Positions 1 to 9,960 of a stretch of 64,000 nt of DNA are shown piece by piece. Position 1 is the first letter of the stretch. Every line of letters starts with the position of its first letter. The DNA is from Pedobacter metabolipauper. GTDB lineage: Bacteria > Bacteroidota > Bacteroidia > Sphingobacteriales > Sphingobacteriaceae. Location of the stretch: assembly GCF_004362715.1 (NCBI RefSeq), contig NZ_SNYC01000005.1, positions 63,781 through 127,780 on the forward strand, in the 5' to 3' direction. Both the position numbers and the translations under genes were made by a program. The notes beneath the pieces were generated by a model that saw nothing but the letters and a program-made list of their open reading frames with translations, made no database searches and was not told the DNA's origin.

Positions 1-1491
1 ATATGAGGTACGGTTGGTGTTCATCATTACCCTGAAATTAAGGCCTTTCGCCAAAGCAGATAAGTTTTGCTTTAACTCCAGTTGTGCCAGCATCAACGAT
101 CTGGAAGAGTCTTTATAACCACTCGTCAGGTCTGCATAAGGATTAATATAACCACCATTCTCGTAGTTTCCATACATGATGTGCTTCACAAATGCGTGCT
201 GTGCATCAACGGGATAGTATTGCGGAAATAATACCGGATTGGAACGCATCACTTTTTGATACATGTCAGCTCCTCCATCTACCGGGCCGGTATAATCGTC
301 AAAATTACCGCTTAACCTCACAATCATCTCTGTTGATTTGGTTAGATTGATGGTGATGTTGGATCGCAGGGAATAACTGTTCAAACGGATATTACTATTA
401 AAATTGTTCCTTTTATCAACCTTCATCATTCCATTATCCTGGTTCAATGCTCCGGATATAAAGTATTTAGCAACGTCACCACCACCTGTAACATTCAGGT
501 TATAGCGCTGGTTCATGGTATAATCCTTAAATACCAGATCTCTCCAGTCATTGGCGGGATAAACGATAGGATTAACACCAGCGGCAGTGTTGGCAATCTT
601 TTCTTCGCTATATAGAATAGTCCCCAATGGATTACGTGTCAAAATGGCTTCATTAGACTGTTGCATATAGGTAATGGGATCTGCAAGTTCAATGTTTCTG
701 ACTGCTGATGATACAGAATTTTCTGCACGGAAGCTAACTTCTGCCTTACCGGCTGCACCTTGTTTTGTGGTGACCAATATAATACCGTTTGCTGCCCTGG
801 CACCGTAAACAGCAGTAGAAGTTGCGTCTTTCAGGATGGAAAAGCTGGAGATATCATCAGGCTGCAAACGTGCCAGATCTGTAGTGGTCAGTTCCACACC
901 ATCAATAAGTATTAACGGCGAATTTTTGTAACCAAATGTAGTTACCCCACGAATAAAAAAGTCGGCATTGTCCATACCCGGCTCACCGCTGCGCTGAAAG
1001 CCGATAATACCGGCTGCTCGTCCCGCAAGAGCTGTGGTTAAGTTACTTGAAGGGATTTTCAGATCGGATACCTTTATAGAAGTTACCGCACCTACTAAAT
1101 CTGCTTTCTTCTGTGTTCCAAATGCGACAACGGCAACTTCTTCGAGTGCATTTTTGGCATCAGGAACTAATTTTACATCGAGTGTTTTACGTTCACCGAT
1201 AACGATCTTCTGGCTTGTATAGCCGATATAAGAGAAGATCAGCACTTCAGTATCCGTATTGACCAGTATGCTGTATTTTCCTTCTTGATTACTCATAACC
1301 CCGCGTTTTGGCACGGAGCCCTCAACAGAAATTGTTGCATTTGGTATTGGTAAACCTGTCTCATCCAAGACTATCCCGGTTACTGTACGCGGAGGTAAAT
1401 TTTTATTAAATAACTCTATTTTTCCGGAATTAAGTGCGAACACAAGGTTGCAGGTAATTGACAGACATAAGAGGATCAGTATTTTCTTCAT
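1..1491 (-). CDS. SusC/RagA-type TonB-dependent outer membrane transporter, N-terminal part (cut by window edge)
   Basis: The first 497 codons of a SusC-type glycan importer; the rest lies beyond the left edge. The translation starts with a signal peptide (MKKILILLCLSITC...), has a carboxypeptidase-D-like domain (about residues 36-115), a TonB-box region ending in VVAFGTQKK, then the plug with IRGVTTFGY, LIDGVE and YGARAANGIILVTTK. There is no STN domain, so it should not signal through the nearby FecR. Residues up to the edge align collinearly with the SusC at 43957-47121 (shared FGTQK, QRSGEPG, LTRNP, NQDNG), much more closely than with the neighbouring SusC at 4550-7849. A SusD partner would be expected further left. 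An AraC gene lies 505 bp upstream on the same strand. The substrate cannot be read from sequence. Confidence 0.93.
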   Translation of the reverse strand, partial: MKKILILLCLSITCNLVFALNSGKIELFNKNLPPRTVTGIVLDETGLPIPNATISVEGSVPKRGVMSNQEGKYSILVNTDTEVLIFSYIGYTSQKIVIGERKTLDVKLVPDAKNALEEVAVVAFGTQKKADLVGAVTSIKVSDLKIPSSNLTTALAGRAAGIIGFQRSGEPGMDNADFFIRGVTTFGYKNSPLILIDGVELTTTDLARLQPDDISSFSILKDATSTAVYGARAANGIILVTTKQGAAGKAEVSFRAENSVSSAVRNIELADPITYMQQSNEAILTRNPLGTILYSEEKIANTAAGVNPIVYPANDWRDLVFKDYTMNQRYNLNVTGGGDVAKYFISGALNQDNGMMKVDKRNNFNSNIRLNSYSLRSNITINLTKSTEMIVRLSGNFDDYTGPVDGGADMYQKVMRSNPVLFPQYYPVDAQHAFVKHIMYGNYENGGYINPYADLTSGYKDSSRSLMLAQLELKQNLSALAKGLNFRVMMNTNRTSY

Positions 1492-1996
1492 ACTTTGCTC
1501 AGTTTAAATTTTAACATTTTAAAGGAGTTCCTAAATTGATTGATTAGTAGCACATTGAAATAAGGACTGTGATACCTGATGTCGGCTAGCTTCTCCTTAT
1601 CCGGTTCTAAATAAGGAGCGTACTATCGAGATTGCTGGATAAATTTTAGATCATATACGCCTTCCTTTCATTAAAGCAGTTTGTAATTTTTTGGCAATAG
1701 ACAGTCCCTCCAATGAATTTCATTGGTATAACTGTCCTATTAAAATGTGGTTATAAAAAAGGTATCCGGGGTTTACGGATCTGGAAAATCACTTGTTCTC
1801 ATCAGCACTTGGTTTAGTTTGTTTAGTGGTTTAGTATCACAAATATAACTGACAGAGAGAATGTTGATTTTAAATAACAGGGTGATTGTTTGTAATTTTT
1901 GGCATTTATCAATGTCCGTTTGCTTTACCCGGAACAAAATTTTATCATCACTGCTTTTTACGTTACTTTTGTTGGATTGAAAAAGCATTTGGGTTG
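1492..1996. other. Intergenic region upstream of the partial susC
   Basis: About 500 bp without a convincing gene. Short reading frames here have no homology I recognise and no consistent coding pattern. On the minus strand TATATTTG (1840-1847) fits the Bacteroidota -7 box TAnnTTTG and could drive the susC at 1491, but I see no matching -33 TTTG at the usual distance. The region presumably carries the promoter and leader of that susC. Confidence 0.4.
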
Positions 1997-2881
1997 TTAA
2001 TTACCAAGTGTATCCCGGTATTCCTTTGGGGATACGCCTGTCTTATCTTTAAACACTTTGGAAAAATAGGATACCGTTTCAAAACCTGTTTGAAACCCGA
2101 TTTCACTAATGTTTAGCAATGTTGTCTCTAATAATTGTTTCGCTCTTTCTATGCGAATGTCTATATAGTATTGATTTGGTGACAGCCCGGTAAACTTTTT
2201 AAATATTTTTCTAAACAGAGAATAACCCATTGGCAGCTGACTTGCAACAGTCTCCATATCGAGGTTCTCCTCTGTTGATTCCTGAATGATGAATTTTGCT
2301 TTGCTGATCAGTTTTTGCTTAATGTCGTTATCATTACACATCAGATTTCTTGACATGTTATGAATTACGCCTAAGAGCTGAATGGCTATTCCAGCAAGCT
2401 GCTGGTGGTATCCGATATGGGCATGTTTAACCGCTTGCATCAGATCAGCGAAAAGCCTGCGCACATCACTGCTAAATCCAATTTTCATAAGGGATGTATC
2501 CGGGGTAAAGATACCACTGCCCATGAGTTCTTTAGCGTAGCGGCCGTTAAAGCCGACCCAATATTCTTCCCATCCGGAATTAAAATCCGGCTTATAGCGA
2601 TGCCATACTCCGGGATATAAAAAAAAGCATGATCCTTCGGTGACTTCCACCGATGGATTTAATGAAGATCCGTACTGGCCCTTTCCCTTCGAAATATAAA
2701 CGATGTAAAAGTCGTCAAGGATACGTCCCCGGTTCCATGTTAAACCATGTGTTTGCGGATGGTCCATATTTGGATAATTCTGGCTGGGTCCTACTTTTGA
2801 ATAACCCAGGCTGGTTACATACATTCCCCAAGACTCTTCAAAATCAGTAATATTTAAATACTTAAAATAATTTTCTACCAT
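1997..2881 (-). CDS. AraC family transcriptional regulator
   Basis: A 294-residue one-component regulator with an N-terminal cupin-like sensing domain (residues 1-165, including a WEEYWVGFNG stretch typical of carbohydrate-responsive AraC proteins) and a C-terminal double helix-turn-helix (about 190-290, with SYFSKVFKDKTGVSPKEYR). It probably binds a sugar released by the rhamnosidases of this locus and activates PUL genes; this is inferred from position. It starts 45 bp after susD on the same strand, so it may be co-transcribed with susCD, and the partial susC follows downstream. The locus therefore has both a sigma/anti-sigma pair and an AraC regulator. Confidence 0.88.
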   Translation of the reverse strand: MVENYFKYLNITDFEESWGMYVTSLGYSKVGPSQNYPNMDHPQTHGLTWNRGRILDDFYIVYISKGKGQYGSSLNPSVEVTEGSCFFLYPGVWHRYKPDFNSGWEEYWVGFNGRYAKELMGSGIFTPDTSLMKIGFSSDVRRLFADLMQAVKHAHIGYHQQLAGIAIQLLGVIHNMSRNLMCNDNDIKQKLISKAKFIIQESTEENLDMETVASQLPMGYSLFRKIFKKFTGLSPNQYYIDIRIERAKQLLETTLLNISEIGFQTGFETVSYFSKVFKDKTGVSPKEYRDTLGN

Positions 2882-2926
2882 AACTAAAATTATATCCCTC
2901 CTTAAAATAATTTAAACTGCATTGAT

Positions 2927-4540
2927 CTATTGATAGCCCGGGTTTTGCTGAAGGCTTCCACCGCTGGACTGAACTTCTTTAAATGTTAACGGAATGAGGT
3001 ATAAGCGTTCATTCCATACTTTTTTCAACAGATCTATCCGGTTATAAGTAAATGTTCCATCTGCATTTTTTACCACCTGCATACCCTGTATGGGTTTTAT
3101 CTCTGTTTGCGGTGCTATTTTCCACCTTCTTACATCATAAAACCTGTGCCCCTCCATAGCGAGTTCTATCTGACGTTCGTGAATGATCCGCTGAAATAGT
3201 CCAGTTCCCTTTTCGGTAACAGCAGGCATATTTACCCCCTGACGTTCCCGGACTTTATTTACATACGCTCTTGCTTCATCTTCGTTACCCAAATTATATT
3301 GGGCTTCGGCATAAGTAAGATAGATCTCTGCCAGGCGGAAGAAGTGCCAGGGATAGGTATAAGCAAACTGATCGGATATAACCAGTGTTTCATCTAAATA
3401 TTTATAGTTAAAATAACCTGTTGGTGAAGCATCCCTGCTTGATCCATCGGCACCGCCGGAATAAGGCTGAATGGTACGTCCCTTGTAGGAAGAACCATTA
3501 TACATCACGCTCGCATAAAATCTTGGATCGCGGTCTGCATAAGGAAGCTTTGGATCATACTTATTTTCAGGATCCGGATTTACAGCTCCATTAATGATTG
3601 GCAGGATGCCATTCTTCATTTCGTAGGCATCCACAAGATTCTGAGATGGTGCTCCGAACGAGTTTCCGCCGGAGCCCACCGGTGCAAACAGTTTACCGAT
3701 AATATTTGAATTGTCTGTAGAGAAGTACCTTGAAAAAATCGCTTCGTTATTGGCATCACCAATGAACAGTCCATGATAGTTGGTATGAAGATTATATCTT
3801 TTGCTACTGATCAGTTCAAGAGCCTGATCGGCTACTGCCTGCCACCGTGATCTATCATTGGCCGCATTATTTTGCGGGCTTGCATTGTACAATAACACGC
3901 GGGTTCTTAATGCCCTTGCCGCATCTGCGGATGCGCGGCCGGCGTCTGCACCATTTTGTTGATCAGGTAATACGGTAACCACATCATTCAGATCCTTCAA
4001 AATATAAGCTACACATTCACTATAGGTTGCCCGTTTTATTCCGGTCAGATTGTCACTGAGGTTATAGACCTTTTCAATGATGGGTACCCCACCATAGTTC
4101 CATATTAGTTTGGCGTAGATAAAGGCCCTCAAAAATTTCACTTCCGCTATCATTTTAGCTTTAGTTGCTGCATCGATCGGTGTCTGGTCTATTTTCGCAA
4201 AAAAGATATTGATATTCTGGATTGCGGTGTAGCCGGTTTTCCAGTAATTATAATAGGTTGACAACTGGTCTGCATTGCTGGGGCTTATCTGATTTAAACC
4301 AATAATGTGATATCCACCCTCATCGTATTGATTATAGGCCTCATCGCCAAAATAGGTAATGTCATTGTTCATTCCATGCTGCAACGCGTTATACTGGGCG
4401 TTAATGAACAATTGCGGCAGTGCAGCATTTGACCAGATCTCCTCTTCAGACAGCCGGTCATTTGGCGTAATGTCCATGATGTTTTTCTCGCAGGCACTGC
4501 AAATCAATACAACCGTGATGATAAAAAATAGCTTTTTCAT
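2927..4540 (-). CDS. SusD/RagB family glycan-binding outer membrane lipoprotein
   Basis: A 537-residue SusD-type lipoprotein that caps the SusC channel and captures glycan outside the cell. The N-terminus MKKLFFIITVVLICSAC is a lipoprotein signal with the lipidated Cys at position 17. The SusD-like N-terminal TPR region follows (RLSEEEIWSNAALP, AEVKFLRAFIYAKLI), and the C-terminal RagB/SusD domain has HERQIELAMEGHRFYDVRRW and ends in the family-typical NPGYQ. It lies 9 bp after the STN-type susC, as in nearly all SusCD pairs. Confidence 0.95.
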   Translation of the reverse strand: MKKLFFIITVVLICSACEKNIMDITPNDRLSEEEIWSNAALPQLFINAQYNALQHGMNNDITYFGDEAYNQYDEGGYHIIGLNQISPSNADQLSTYYNYWKTGYTAIQNINIFFAKIDQTPIDAATKAKMIAEVKFLRAFIYAKLIWNYGGVPIIEKVYNLSDNLTGIKRATYSECVAYILKDLNDVVTVLPDQQNGADAGRASADAARALRTRVLLYNASPQNNAANDRSRWQAVADQALELISSKRYNLHTNYHGLFIGDANNEAIFSRYFSTDNSNIIGKLFAPVGSGGNSFGAPSQNLVDAYEMKNGILPIINGAVNPDPENKYDPKLPYADRDPRFYASVMYNGSSYKGRTIQPYSGGADGSSRDASPTGYFNYKYLDETLVISDQFAYTYPWHFFRLAEIYLTYAEAQYNLGNEDEARAYVNKVRERQGVNMPAVTEKGTGLFQRIIHERQIELAMEGHRFYDVRRWKIAPQTEIKPIQGMQVVKNADGTFTYNRIDLLKKVWNERLYLIPLTFKEVQSSGGSLQQNPGYQ

Positions 4541-4549
4541 GTCGCTTGA

Positions 4550-7500
4550 TTAAAAGGTTATACTTGCTCCCATATTTAATAGCCGGTTTTGGGAATATCC
4601 CCATCCGGAATTGGTCTGTTCCGGATCTATATTTACATTCCTGAAGTGGTCTTTGACAAAAAACAGGTTGGAACCACTCAGATAAATGCGCGCTCGTTTT
4701 AAACCTGCCTTTGCCAGGATACTTACAGGCAGGTTATAGGAGAACTCAGCAGTTTTCAGTTTTAGGAAGGATGCATTTTCCCAATTGTAAGTTGTTCCGG
4801 TGGCTTGCAACGCACTGGATAGGCCAGGTTTTGGTTTTGAGCCATTTGGATTTTCAGGGCTCCAGACATCCTGGGATAAAAAAGTTGGGAAGTTACCCCA
4901 ACCCACGGGATCATAAGGATAAGGGTTAAAACGTGGACTAATGGCATGTGCCTGGCCCTGAAAGCCGAGGAAGAGTTCGAATGCTTTGTAACCGAAGCGA
5001 AAGTTTAGCCCATAGACGATCTCTGGGAATACACCGTATTTTTGGCGAACCATGTCAAGTGAATTGATGATGCCGTCATTATTTACGTCACGTACAATCA
5101 AGTCGCCAGGACCAGAACCATCCCTGTGGGGTGTAGCTGCCACTTCTGCTTCGTCGTTAAAAACGCCGGTTACTTCATATAACACCGGACTTCCCAGGGG
5201 TTTTCCTTCGGCTTTTTGCCAGGCTACCGTTCCAGGAACCTCATCCTGAAACTGTACCGTATTTTTAGCATAAGTAAAGTTACCCGACACCATATATTTG
5301 AACTTATCTCCAATATGGTATGTGTGTGACAAGCTGGCTTCAATCCCTTTATTTTGTACACGGCCAATGTTCTCATTGGGCAAAGTTAACCCGGTATAAT
5401 CCGGTACGGAGGCGTTTCTCACGGCCAGAACATTACTTCTCGTCGTTTTAAACCAATCGATCTCGGCATTTAGCAACCCCTTCAACAGACCAAATTCAAG
5501 CCCGATATCTGTAGTTTTTGCTACTTCCCAGGTAATATTTGGATTGGAGGCACCGGTTTGCACCAGTCCCTGGCTTGTAATGCCGTTAAAGACGTAGTTA
5601 TCACCATAAGTGTAAGAGGTTAAATACTGGTAGGCACCCACTTTATCATTACCCAGTTCTCCATAAGAGGCACGTATTTTTAAATAATCCAGAATATTCA
5701 GATGCTGCATGAATTGCTCTTTAGCGATATTCCAGTTGCCCGAAACACCCGGAAAAAAACCATATCTATTTCCCGGAGGAAAATTCTGCGAACCATCATA
5801 CCTAAACTGAAACTGAATGTTATAGCGGTCATTGTAGGAATATTGCGCCCTGCCGAAATAATTATCACGACCGGTTTTTGCCGATGATCCATCATTATAT
5901 TGATAGATCTTATTGGCACTGCCTGCGAATAGTTCTTCCAGCGTACCTGTAACATACATGCTACGGCCAGCTGAGAGGTTATACGCTTGGGTTGAGCTTT
6001 GCTCGTAACCAACAAATGCGTCAACCACATGCTTTTCTGAAATTGTGGTTTGATAAGACACTTTGAAATTGGTAGTGAGTGTGTTCATTCGCGGAGAATT
6101 TACCCCCAGATTTGGTGAGGCGGTTACGGCGTTTTGTTTTTGCTCATATACACCAGTTTCTTTGTTCAATAAATAATAATACGTGATCCCCGACCAATTT
6201 TTGATATAATGCTCATCGTTATCATACGCATAACTGCCCTGAAGTGTAAAACCTTCTAAAAAAGGGACTTTATAATCTGCCGTAGCTGTGCCAAAGAAGG
6301 TATTGTTTTGGGTGTTGGTATAACCATAATTGGGATCCCGGGCCATCAATACGGCATTGTTACCCCCTCTACCGGGGCCAATAAGTCCGTTGGGATAAAT
6401 GGCATTTTCAAGCGGTACGCCGAGGTAAATGTGTGCCCAATCAAAACGGCTGTTTTCCAAGTCGCGCTTGCGCCCTGAAAGATCTAAAGATACCTTGAAG
6501 TCATCCGTTACATTAAAATCGAGGTTAGATCTGAAGGAATATTGTTTATTGTAAGTGAAGCCCTTAATAAACGGAGAATTAGCATCCAAATATCCTGCGG
6601 ATATAAAATACCGGGTATCTTTCCCGCCGCCAGATATCGAAACATCTGCCTTTTTCTGTGTAGACCAATCTTTAAAAATAAGGTCGGCCCAACTGGTGTT
6701 CGGATGGTTTAACGGATCGCCTCCGTTCTTATAAAGTTCGAGATCCTGAGCAGTATAGGGTTCTGGCAAACCTTTGATCCTTTGTTCGAGGTTGGCCATG
6801 GTAGCAAATGTATAGGCATCTGCGGATTCAGGAATCCGCATCTGTTGTGACAGGCCATGGTTATAATCAAATGTGATTGAAGGTTTACCCTGGTCCCCCC
6901 TTTTGGTGGTAATTAAAATTACACCGTTGGCTGCACGGGAGCCATATATTGCAGCAGATGCATCTTTGAGTACGGAAATAGATTCTATCTCATTTGGGTT
7001 GAGGTAGCTAAACCCGGCATAATCGCGTACAATGCCATCGATTACGTATAATGGATTGCTATCACCAGTCGTACTTTTACCACGGATGAAAATTTCTACC
7101 TGTTCCGCTCCTGGTTCTCCTCCACGGGCATTAATCACTACACCGGGGATCCTTCCGGCAAGTCCGGCGCCAAGATGTGCTGACGGACTCATGGCTACAT
7201 CTTTTGCGGAGACCCTGGAAATGGCCCCGGAAATGTTTAATATAGATTGTGTACCATAGCCTACAACTACAATTTCATCCAGTTTACCGATTTCAGGCTT
7301 CATAAATATGTCCAGAATTGCTTTCTTATTTATAGCCACTTCCTGCATCTTGTAACCAACAAATGAAAACACGAGGGTACCTGATGCTTCGGGAATACCG
7401 ATCTGATACTCACCCTGAGCATTTGTTGATACTGAATTGCCGCTTTCTTTGTGCTTGATTGTCATACCTGGAAGTGGGTCATTTTTTTCGTCAACAACTA

Positions 7501-7849
7501 TCCCCCGTATTTTTACTGATGCCGGATTGGGGTAGTTTCCTTCATCAATGGTATTGTCTTTATCTATAATAATGATCGTTTTGTTGTCTATTTTATAAGT
7601 TAATGGCTGGGTCTTAAATAACTCACTAAGAACCTCCTGAATTTCGCCTTGCGAGATCTTCAGGGTTACCCTTTTGCTTTGCTCAATTTGATCATCTGTG
7701 ATTACAAAGTTGTAACCTGTCTGTTTACGTACTTCCTTAAGTATGCTGATCAAGCTGGTCTTGGTTTTATTTATTGTAATTTTTTGTGCAAACACGGATG
7801 CATTAATATGCATCAAAGCAGCAACCATGAACATGATGGTTAGTCTCAT
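4550..7849 (-). CDS. SusC/RagA TonB-linked outer membrane transporter with N-terminal STN signalling domain
   Basis: A 1099-residue transporter. Order: signal peptide (1-22), STN/secretin-like domain (about 24-95) which contacts a FecR anti-sigma factor in the periplasm, carboxypeptidase-D-like domain (about 112-190) ending in the TonB-box region DEIVVVGYGTQ, plug (GRIPGVVINARGGEPG, AANGVILITTKRG), and a 22-strand barrel ending in aromatic F (MGASITF). The STN domain together with the FecR and sigma genes upstream makes this a trans-envelope signalling SusC: substrate uptake is reported to FecR, which releases the sigma factor. It is separated from fecR by a hairpin, so it probably has its own sigma-dependent promoter in the 150 bp upstream. 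Confidence 0.96.
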   Translation of the reverse strand: MRLTIMFMVAALMHINASVFAQKITINKTKTSLISILKEVRKQTGYNFVITDDQIEQSKRVTLKISQGEIQEVLSELFKTQPLTYKIDNKTIIIIDKDNTIDEGNYPNPASVKIRGIVVDEKNDPLPGMTIKHKESGNSVSTNAQGEYQIGIPEASGTLVFSFVGYKMQEVAINKKAILDIFMKPEIGKLDEIVVVGYGTQSILNISGAISRVSAKDVAMSPSAHLGAGLAGRIPGVVINARGGEPGAEQVEIFIRGKSTTGDSNPLYVIDGIVRDYAGFSYLNPNEIESISVLKDASAAIYGSRAANGVILITTKRGDQGKPSITFDYNHGLSQQMRIPESADAYTFATMANLEQRIKGLPEPYTAQDLELYKNGGDPLNHPNTSWADLIFKDWSTQKKADVSISGGGKDTRYFISAGYLDANSPFIKGFTYNKQYSFRSNLDFNVTDDFKVSLDLSGRKRDLENSRFDWAHIYLGVPLENAIYPNGLIGPGRGGNNAVLMARDPNYGYTNTQNNTFFGTATADYKVPFLEGFTLQGSYAYDNDEHYIKNWSGITYYYLLNKETGVYEQKQNAVTASPNLGVNSPRMNTLTTNFKVSYQTTISEKHVVDAFVGYEQSSTQAYNLSAGRSMYVTGTLEELFAGSANKIYQYNDGSSAKTGRDNYFGRAQYSYNDRYNIQFQFRYDGSQNFPPGNRYGFFPGVSGNWNIAKEQFMQHLNILDYLKIRASYGELGNDKVGAYQYLTSYTYGDNYVFNGITSQGLVQTGASNPNITWEVAKTTDIGLEFGLLKGLLNAEIDWFKTTRSNVLAVRNASVPDYTGLTLPNENIGRVQNKGIEASLSHTYHIGDKFKYMVSGNFTYAKNTVQFQDEVPGTVAWQKAEGKPLGSPVLYEVTGVFNDEAEVAATPHRDGSGPGDLIVRDVNNDGIINSLDMVRQKYGVFPEIVYGLNFRFGYKAFELFLGFQGQAHAISPRFNPYPYDPVGWGNFPTFLSQDVWSPENPNGSKPKPGLSSALQATGTTYNWENASFLKLKTAEFSYNLPVSILAKAGLKRARIYLSGSNLFFVKDHFRNVNIDPEQTNSGWGYSQNRLLNMGASITF

Positions 7850-8002
7850 TATGAGCCTTATTTTAAGGTGAAAACTTATCAGTCATACCGGTTTAACAGT
7901 ATTAATCTATACATTTGTTTAGTTTGGTGGTGCAATATGCCCTTACTTACCAGGGAACAGGCCATTGCGAAACAGTTGAATAAAGTAAATTGTGCTAAAC
8001 AG

Positions 8003-8034
8003 AAACCAGGGCCCGTTTAACCGGGCCTTGGTTT
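8003..8034 (-). terminator. Hairpin terminator after fecR
   Basis: Arms AAACCAGGGCCCG (8003-8015) and CGGGCCTTGGTTT (8022-8034) pair over 13 bp, with one G-U, around a 6-nt loop. The hairpin lies 66 bp after the fecR stop and 154 bp before susC. It separates sigma/fecR from susCD, consistent with susCD having its own promoter. The T-run on the minus strand is short, so termination may be partial. Confidence 0.65.
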
Positions 8035-8099
8035 GTTCAGGGTGGTTTATGGTTTAGTTTGCTCTCATATTTTACAGTTCTTTTGGTTATTTATTTTTC

Positions 8100-9281
8100 T
8101 CATTGTTCAATGTATATCGTTCGGTCTTTTAATTTAAAATGGGCTTTTCCGGTGGATTCAAGGATCTTCAGTACTGCAGAAATATTCTCAAACTTAGAGA
8201 CCCCGCCATTAAAGCGTACATCCGGAACATTACTGCCATAAACAACATCCACATCATACCATCTTGCCAGTCGCTTCATGAGCATTCGGATCGGCTCACT
8301 GTCAAACATAAACTGGTCATTTTTCCATGCAAGCGCAATTTCCGTATCTACATCATCAATCTGCAGACGATTACGCCCGATACTGATCACCTGCTGGCCG
8401 GGATATATCAGGGCTTTTGCATTTCCGGATATTGCCATGATACTGCCTTCTATGAGCGTCGTTTTGCTTCCTCCGTCATCATGGTAAGCATTCACGTTAA
8501 AGTGTGTGCCCAGCACTTTAATATTTTGATCGTCTGTTTGTACAATAAAAGGACGGACGGGATCTTTAGCTACTTCAAAGTAGGCCTCCCCTGTTAATTC
8601 GATTTTGCGCTCTCCTGACTTTCCAAAGTTTATGGCGTATTTCAACGAAGAAGCCGCATTGAGCCATACCTTTGTACCATCAGGGAGAACCACTCTATAC
8701 TGCCCTCCGTTCGGTGTTTGCAATATATTTACGCCATTATCTGATAAATGGTTCTGCTGCTGAACGCGATCGTATTCAATCTGGCCTTCTGCTGTTTTGC
8801 GTATATTCCGGCCAGCATCCGCACCAATGATACCGCGATCAATTTTGGCCAGCTGGATTTTCTGTCCATTTGAAAGCATTAAAAAGGCTTTGTTTCCACC
8901 CGGCCTCACCTCAGTCTCAATCTTTGCCGTTATGATTACAGGTTTTACATTTTGGTTGCTGATAAATAAGTAGGCACTTAGTCCCACTGCCAGCGTAATG
9001 CTCGCAGCGGCTGCAATTTTTAGCCATTTAAATCTATGTGGGGTTCTGTTTTGAGATATTTCCTGCTGCAGGTTGACTAAAATACGGTTATACCTTTTCT
9101 TATGGTCTGCATTTTCTGCTGCGAATGCTGTATTGTCTTCCAGTTTTTGATGGATCAGCTCTTCCAATGCAGTGGCATCTGCGGTACCGAATAACGCGAT
9201 CAGTTCAAGCTGTTCGCTGGCATTACTTTGTCCGGATAAAAATTTTTCGTAAAGTTCCTGTAAGTTATTCCCTGTAGCCAA
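8100..9281 (-). CDS. FecR family anti-sigma factor
   Basis: A 393-residue inner-membrane anti-sigma factor. Residues 1-82 form a cytoplasmic sigma-binding region, a single membrane segment lies at about 86-107 (IAAAASITLAVGLSAYLFI), the periplasmic FecR domain is at about 185-290 (VVLPDGTKVWLNAASSLKY, LTGEAYFEVAKD), and the C-terminal DUF4974 domain is at about 315-393 (FDSEPIRMLMKRLARWYDV), as usual in Bacteroidota FecR proteins. It follows the ECF sigma gene by 64 bp and precedes the STN-type susC. In this family the anti-sigma holds sigma inactive until the SusC STN domain signals that substrate is present. Confidence 0.95.
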   Translation of the reverse strand: MATGNNLQELYEKFLSGQSNASEQLELIALFGTADATALEELIHQKLEDNTAFAAENADHKKRYNRILVNLQQEISQNRTPHRFKWLKIAAAASITLAVGLSAYLFISNQNVKPVIITAKIETEVRPGGNKAFLMLSNGQKIQLAKIDRGIIGADAGRNIRKTAEGQIEYDRVQQQNHLSDNGVNILQTPNGGQYRVVLPDGTKVWLNAASSLKYAINFGKSGERKIELTGEAYFEVAKDPVRPFIVQTDDQNIKVLGTHFNVNAYHDDGGSKTTLIEGSIMAISGNAKALIYPGQQVISIGRNRLQIDDVDTEIALAWKNDQFMFDSEPIRMLMKRLARWYDVDVVYGSNVPDVRFNGGVSKFENISAVLKILESTGKAHFKLKDRTIYIEQ

Positions 9282-9345
9282 ATCGTCTGTTTTTCTATGA
9301 TTACGAACGAAAATCCGGAAAGGTCTGCTCTGTTACTAATTTTTT

Positions 9346-9960
9346 TTAAAAAAAGTTGTTTGTAAATGTATCCGAAATGGCGGCAGCAAGAACAATAACG
9401 GTAACCGACTTATTATTAGTCAGGTATATCTTTATCGTCTTTGTACCCTTTACTACATGGTCACGTACGGTAGATGTTGATATGCCAAGCAGTTCATTGA
9501 CCTCTTCATAAGATTTTCCTTCCAGCTTGACCAGGGTCATTACCTTTTTCCGCTGCAGTGGCAGTGTATCAATTGCATCAAGGATTAACCGGCGGTTAGC
9601 TTCTTCTTCATAATACGCATCAATTGGATAATGCAACTCGGTTACCGAATTGATCAGATGGTCTTGTAATTTTTTATCAAGCGCAATCCGCCTGTACATA
9701 TCCCTGGTGAGGTTTAACGCAATGCTATAGACAAATGCACGAAAAGATTTTTCCTGATTAATTGTATCCCGCTTTTCCCATATTTTTAAGAATACGTCCT
9801 GGGTAAGTTCCTCTGCGATGTCAGCAGATTTAACCAGATAAAGCAGCTTACGATAGATCGGATCAACATAATGGCTGTAAAGTGTTTCAAATGCCTGCTC
9901 GTCGTTATTTCGCAGTCTTTGCAACAGTTCATTTTCATTTATCAGCGGAACATAAGCCAT
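9346..9960 (-). CDS. ECF RNA polymerase sigma factor (RpoE-like)
   Basis: A 204-residue ECF sigma factor: region 2 at about residues 20-95 (DEQAFETLYSHYVDPIYRKLL, ELTQDVFLKIW) and region 4 at about 125-180 (LPLQRKKVMTLVKLEG, SYEEVNELLGISTSTVRDHV). I start it at the ATG at 9960; a TTG directly before it is possible but needless. It heads a sigma/fecR/susC/susD gene set and is expected to transcribe the SusCD promoter when released by FecR. It faces the GH78 genes across a 316-bp gap, so a sigma-dependent promoter for those may lie there too. Confidence 0.94.
   Translation of the reverse strand: MAYVPLINENELLQRLRNNDEQAFETLYSHYVDPIYRKLLYLVKSADIAEELTQDVFLKIWEKRDTINQEKSFRAFVYSIALNLTRDMYRRIALDKKLQDHLINSVTELHYPIDAYYEEEANRRLILDAIDTLPLQRKKVMTLVKLEGKSYEEVNELLGISTSTVRDHVVKGTKTIKIYLTNNKSVTVIVLAAAISDTFTNNFF

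Noticed and set aside
8139..8597. Plus-strand frame of 152 codons inside fecR
   Set aside because: Opposite strand of the FecR/DUF4974 region, which has strong family motifs.
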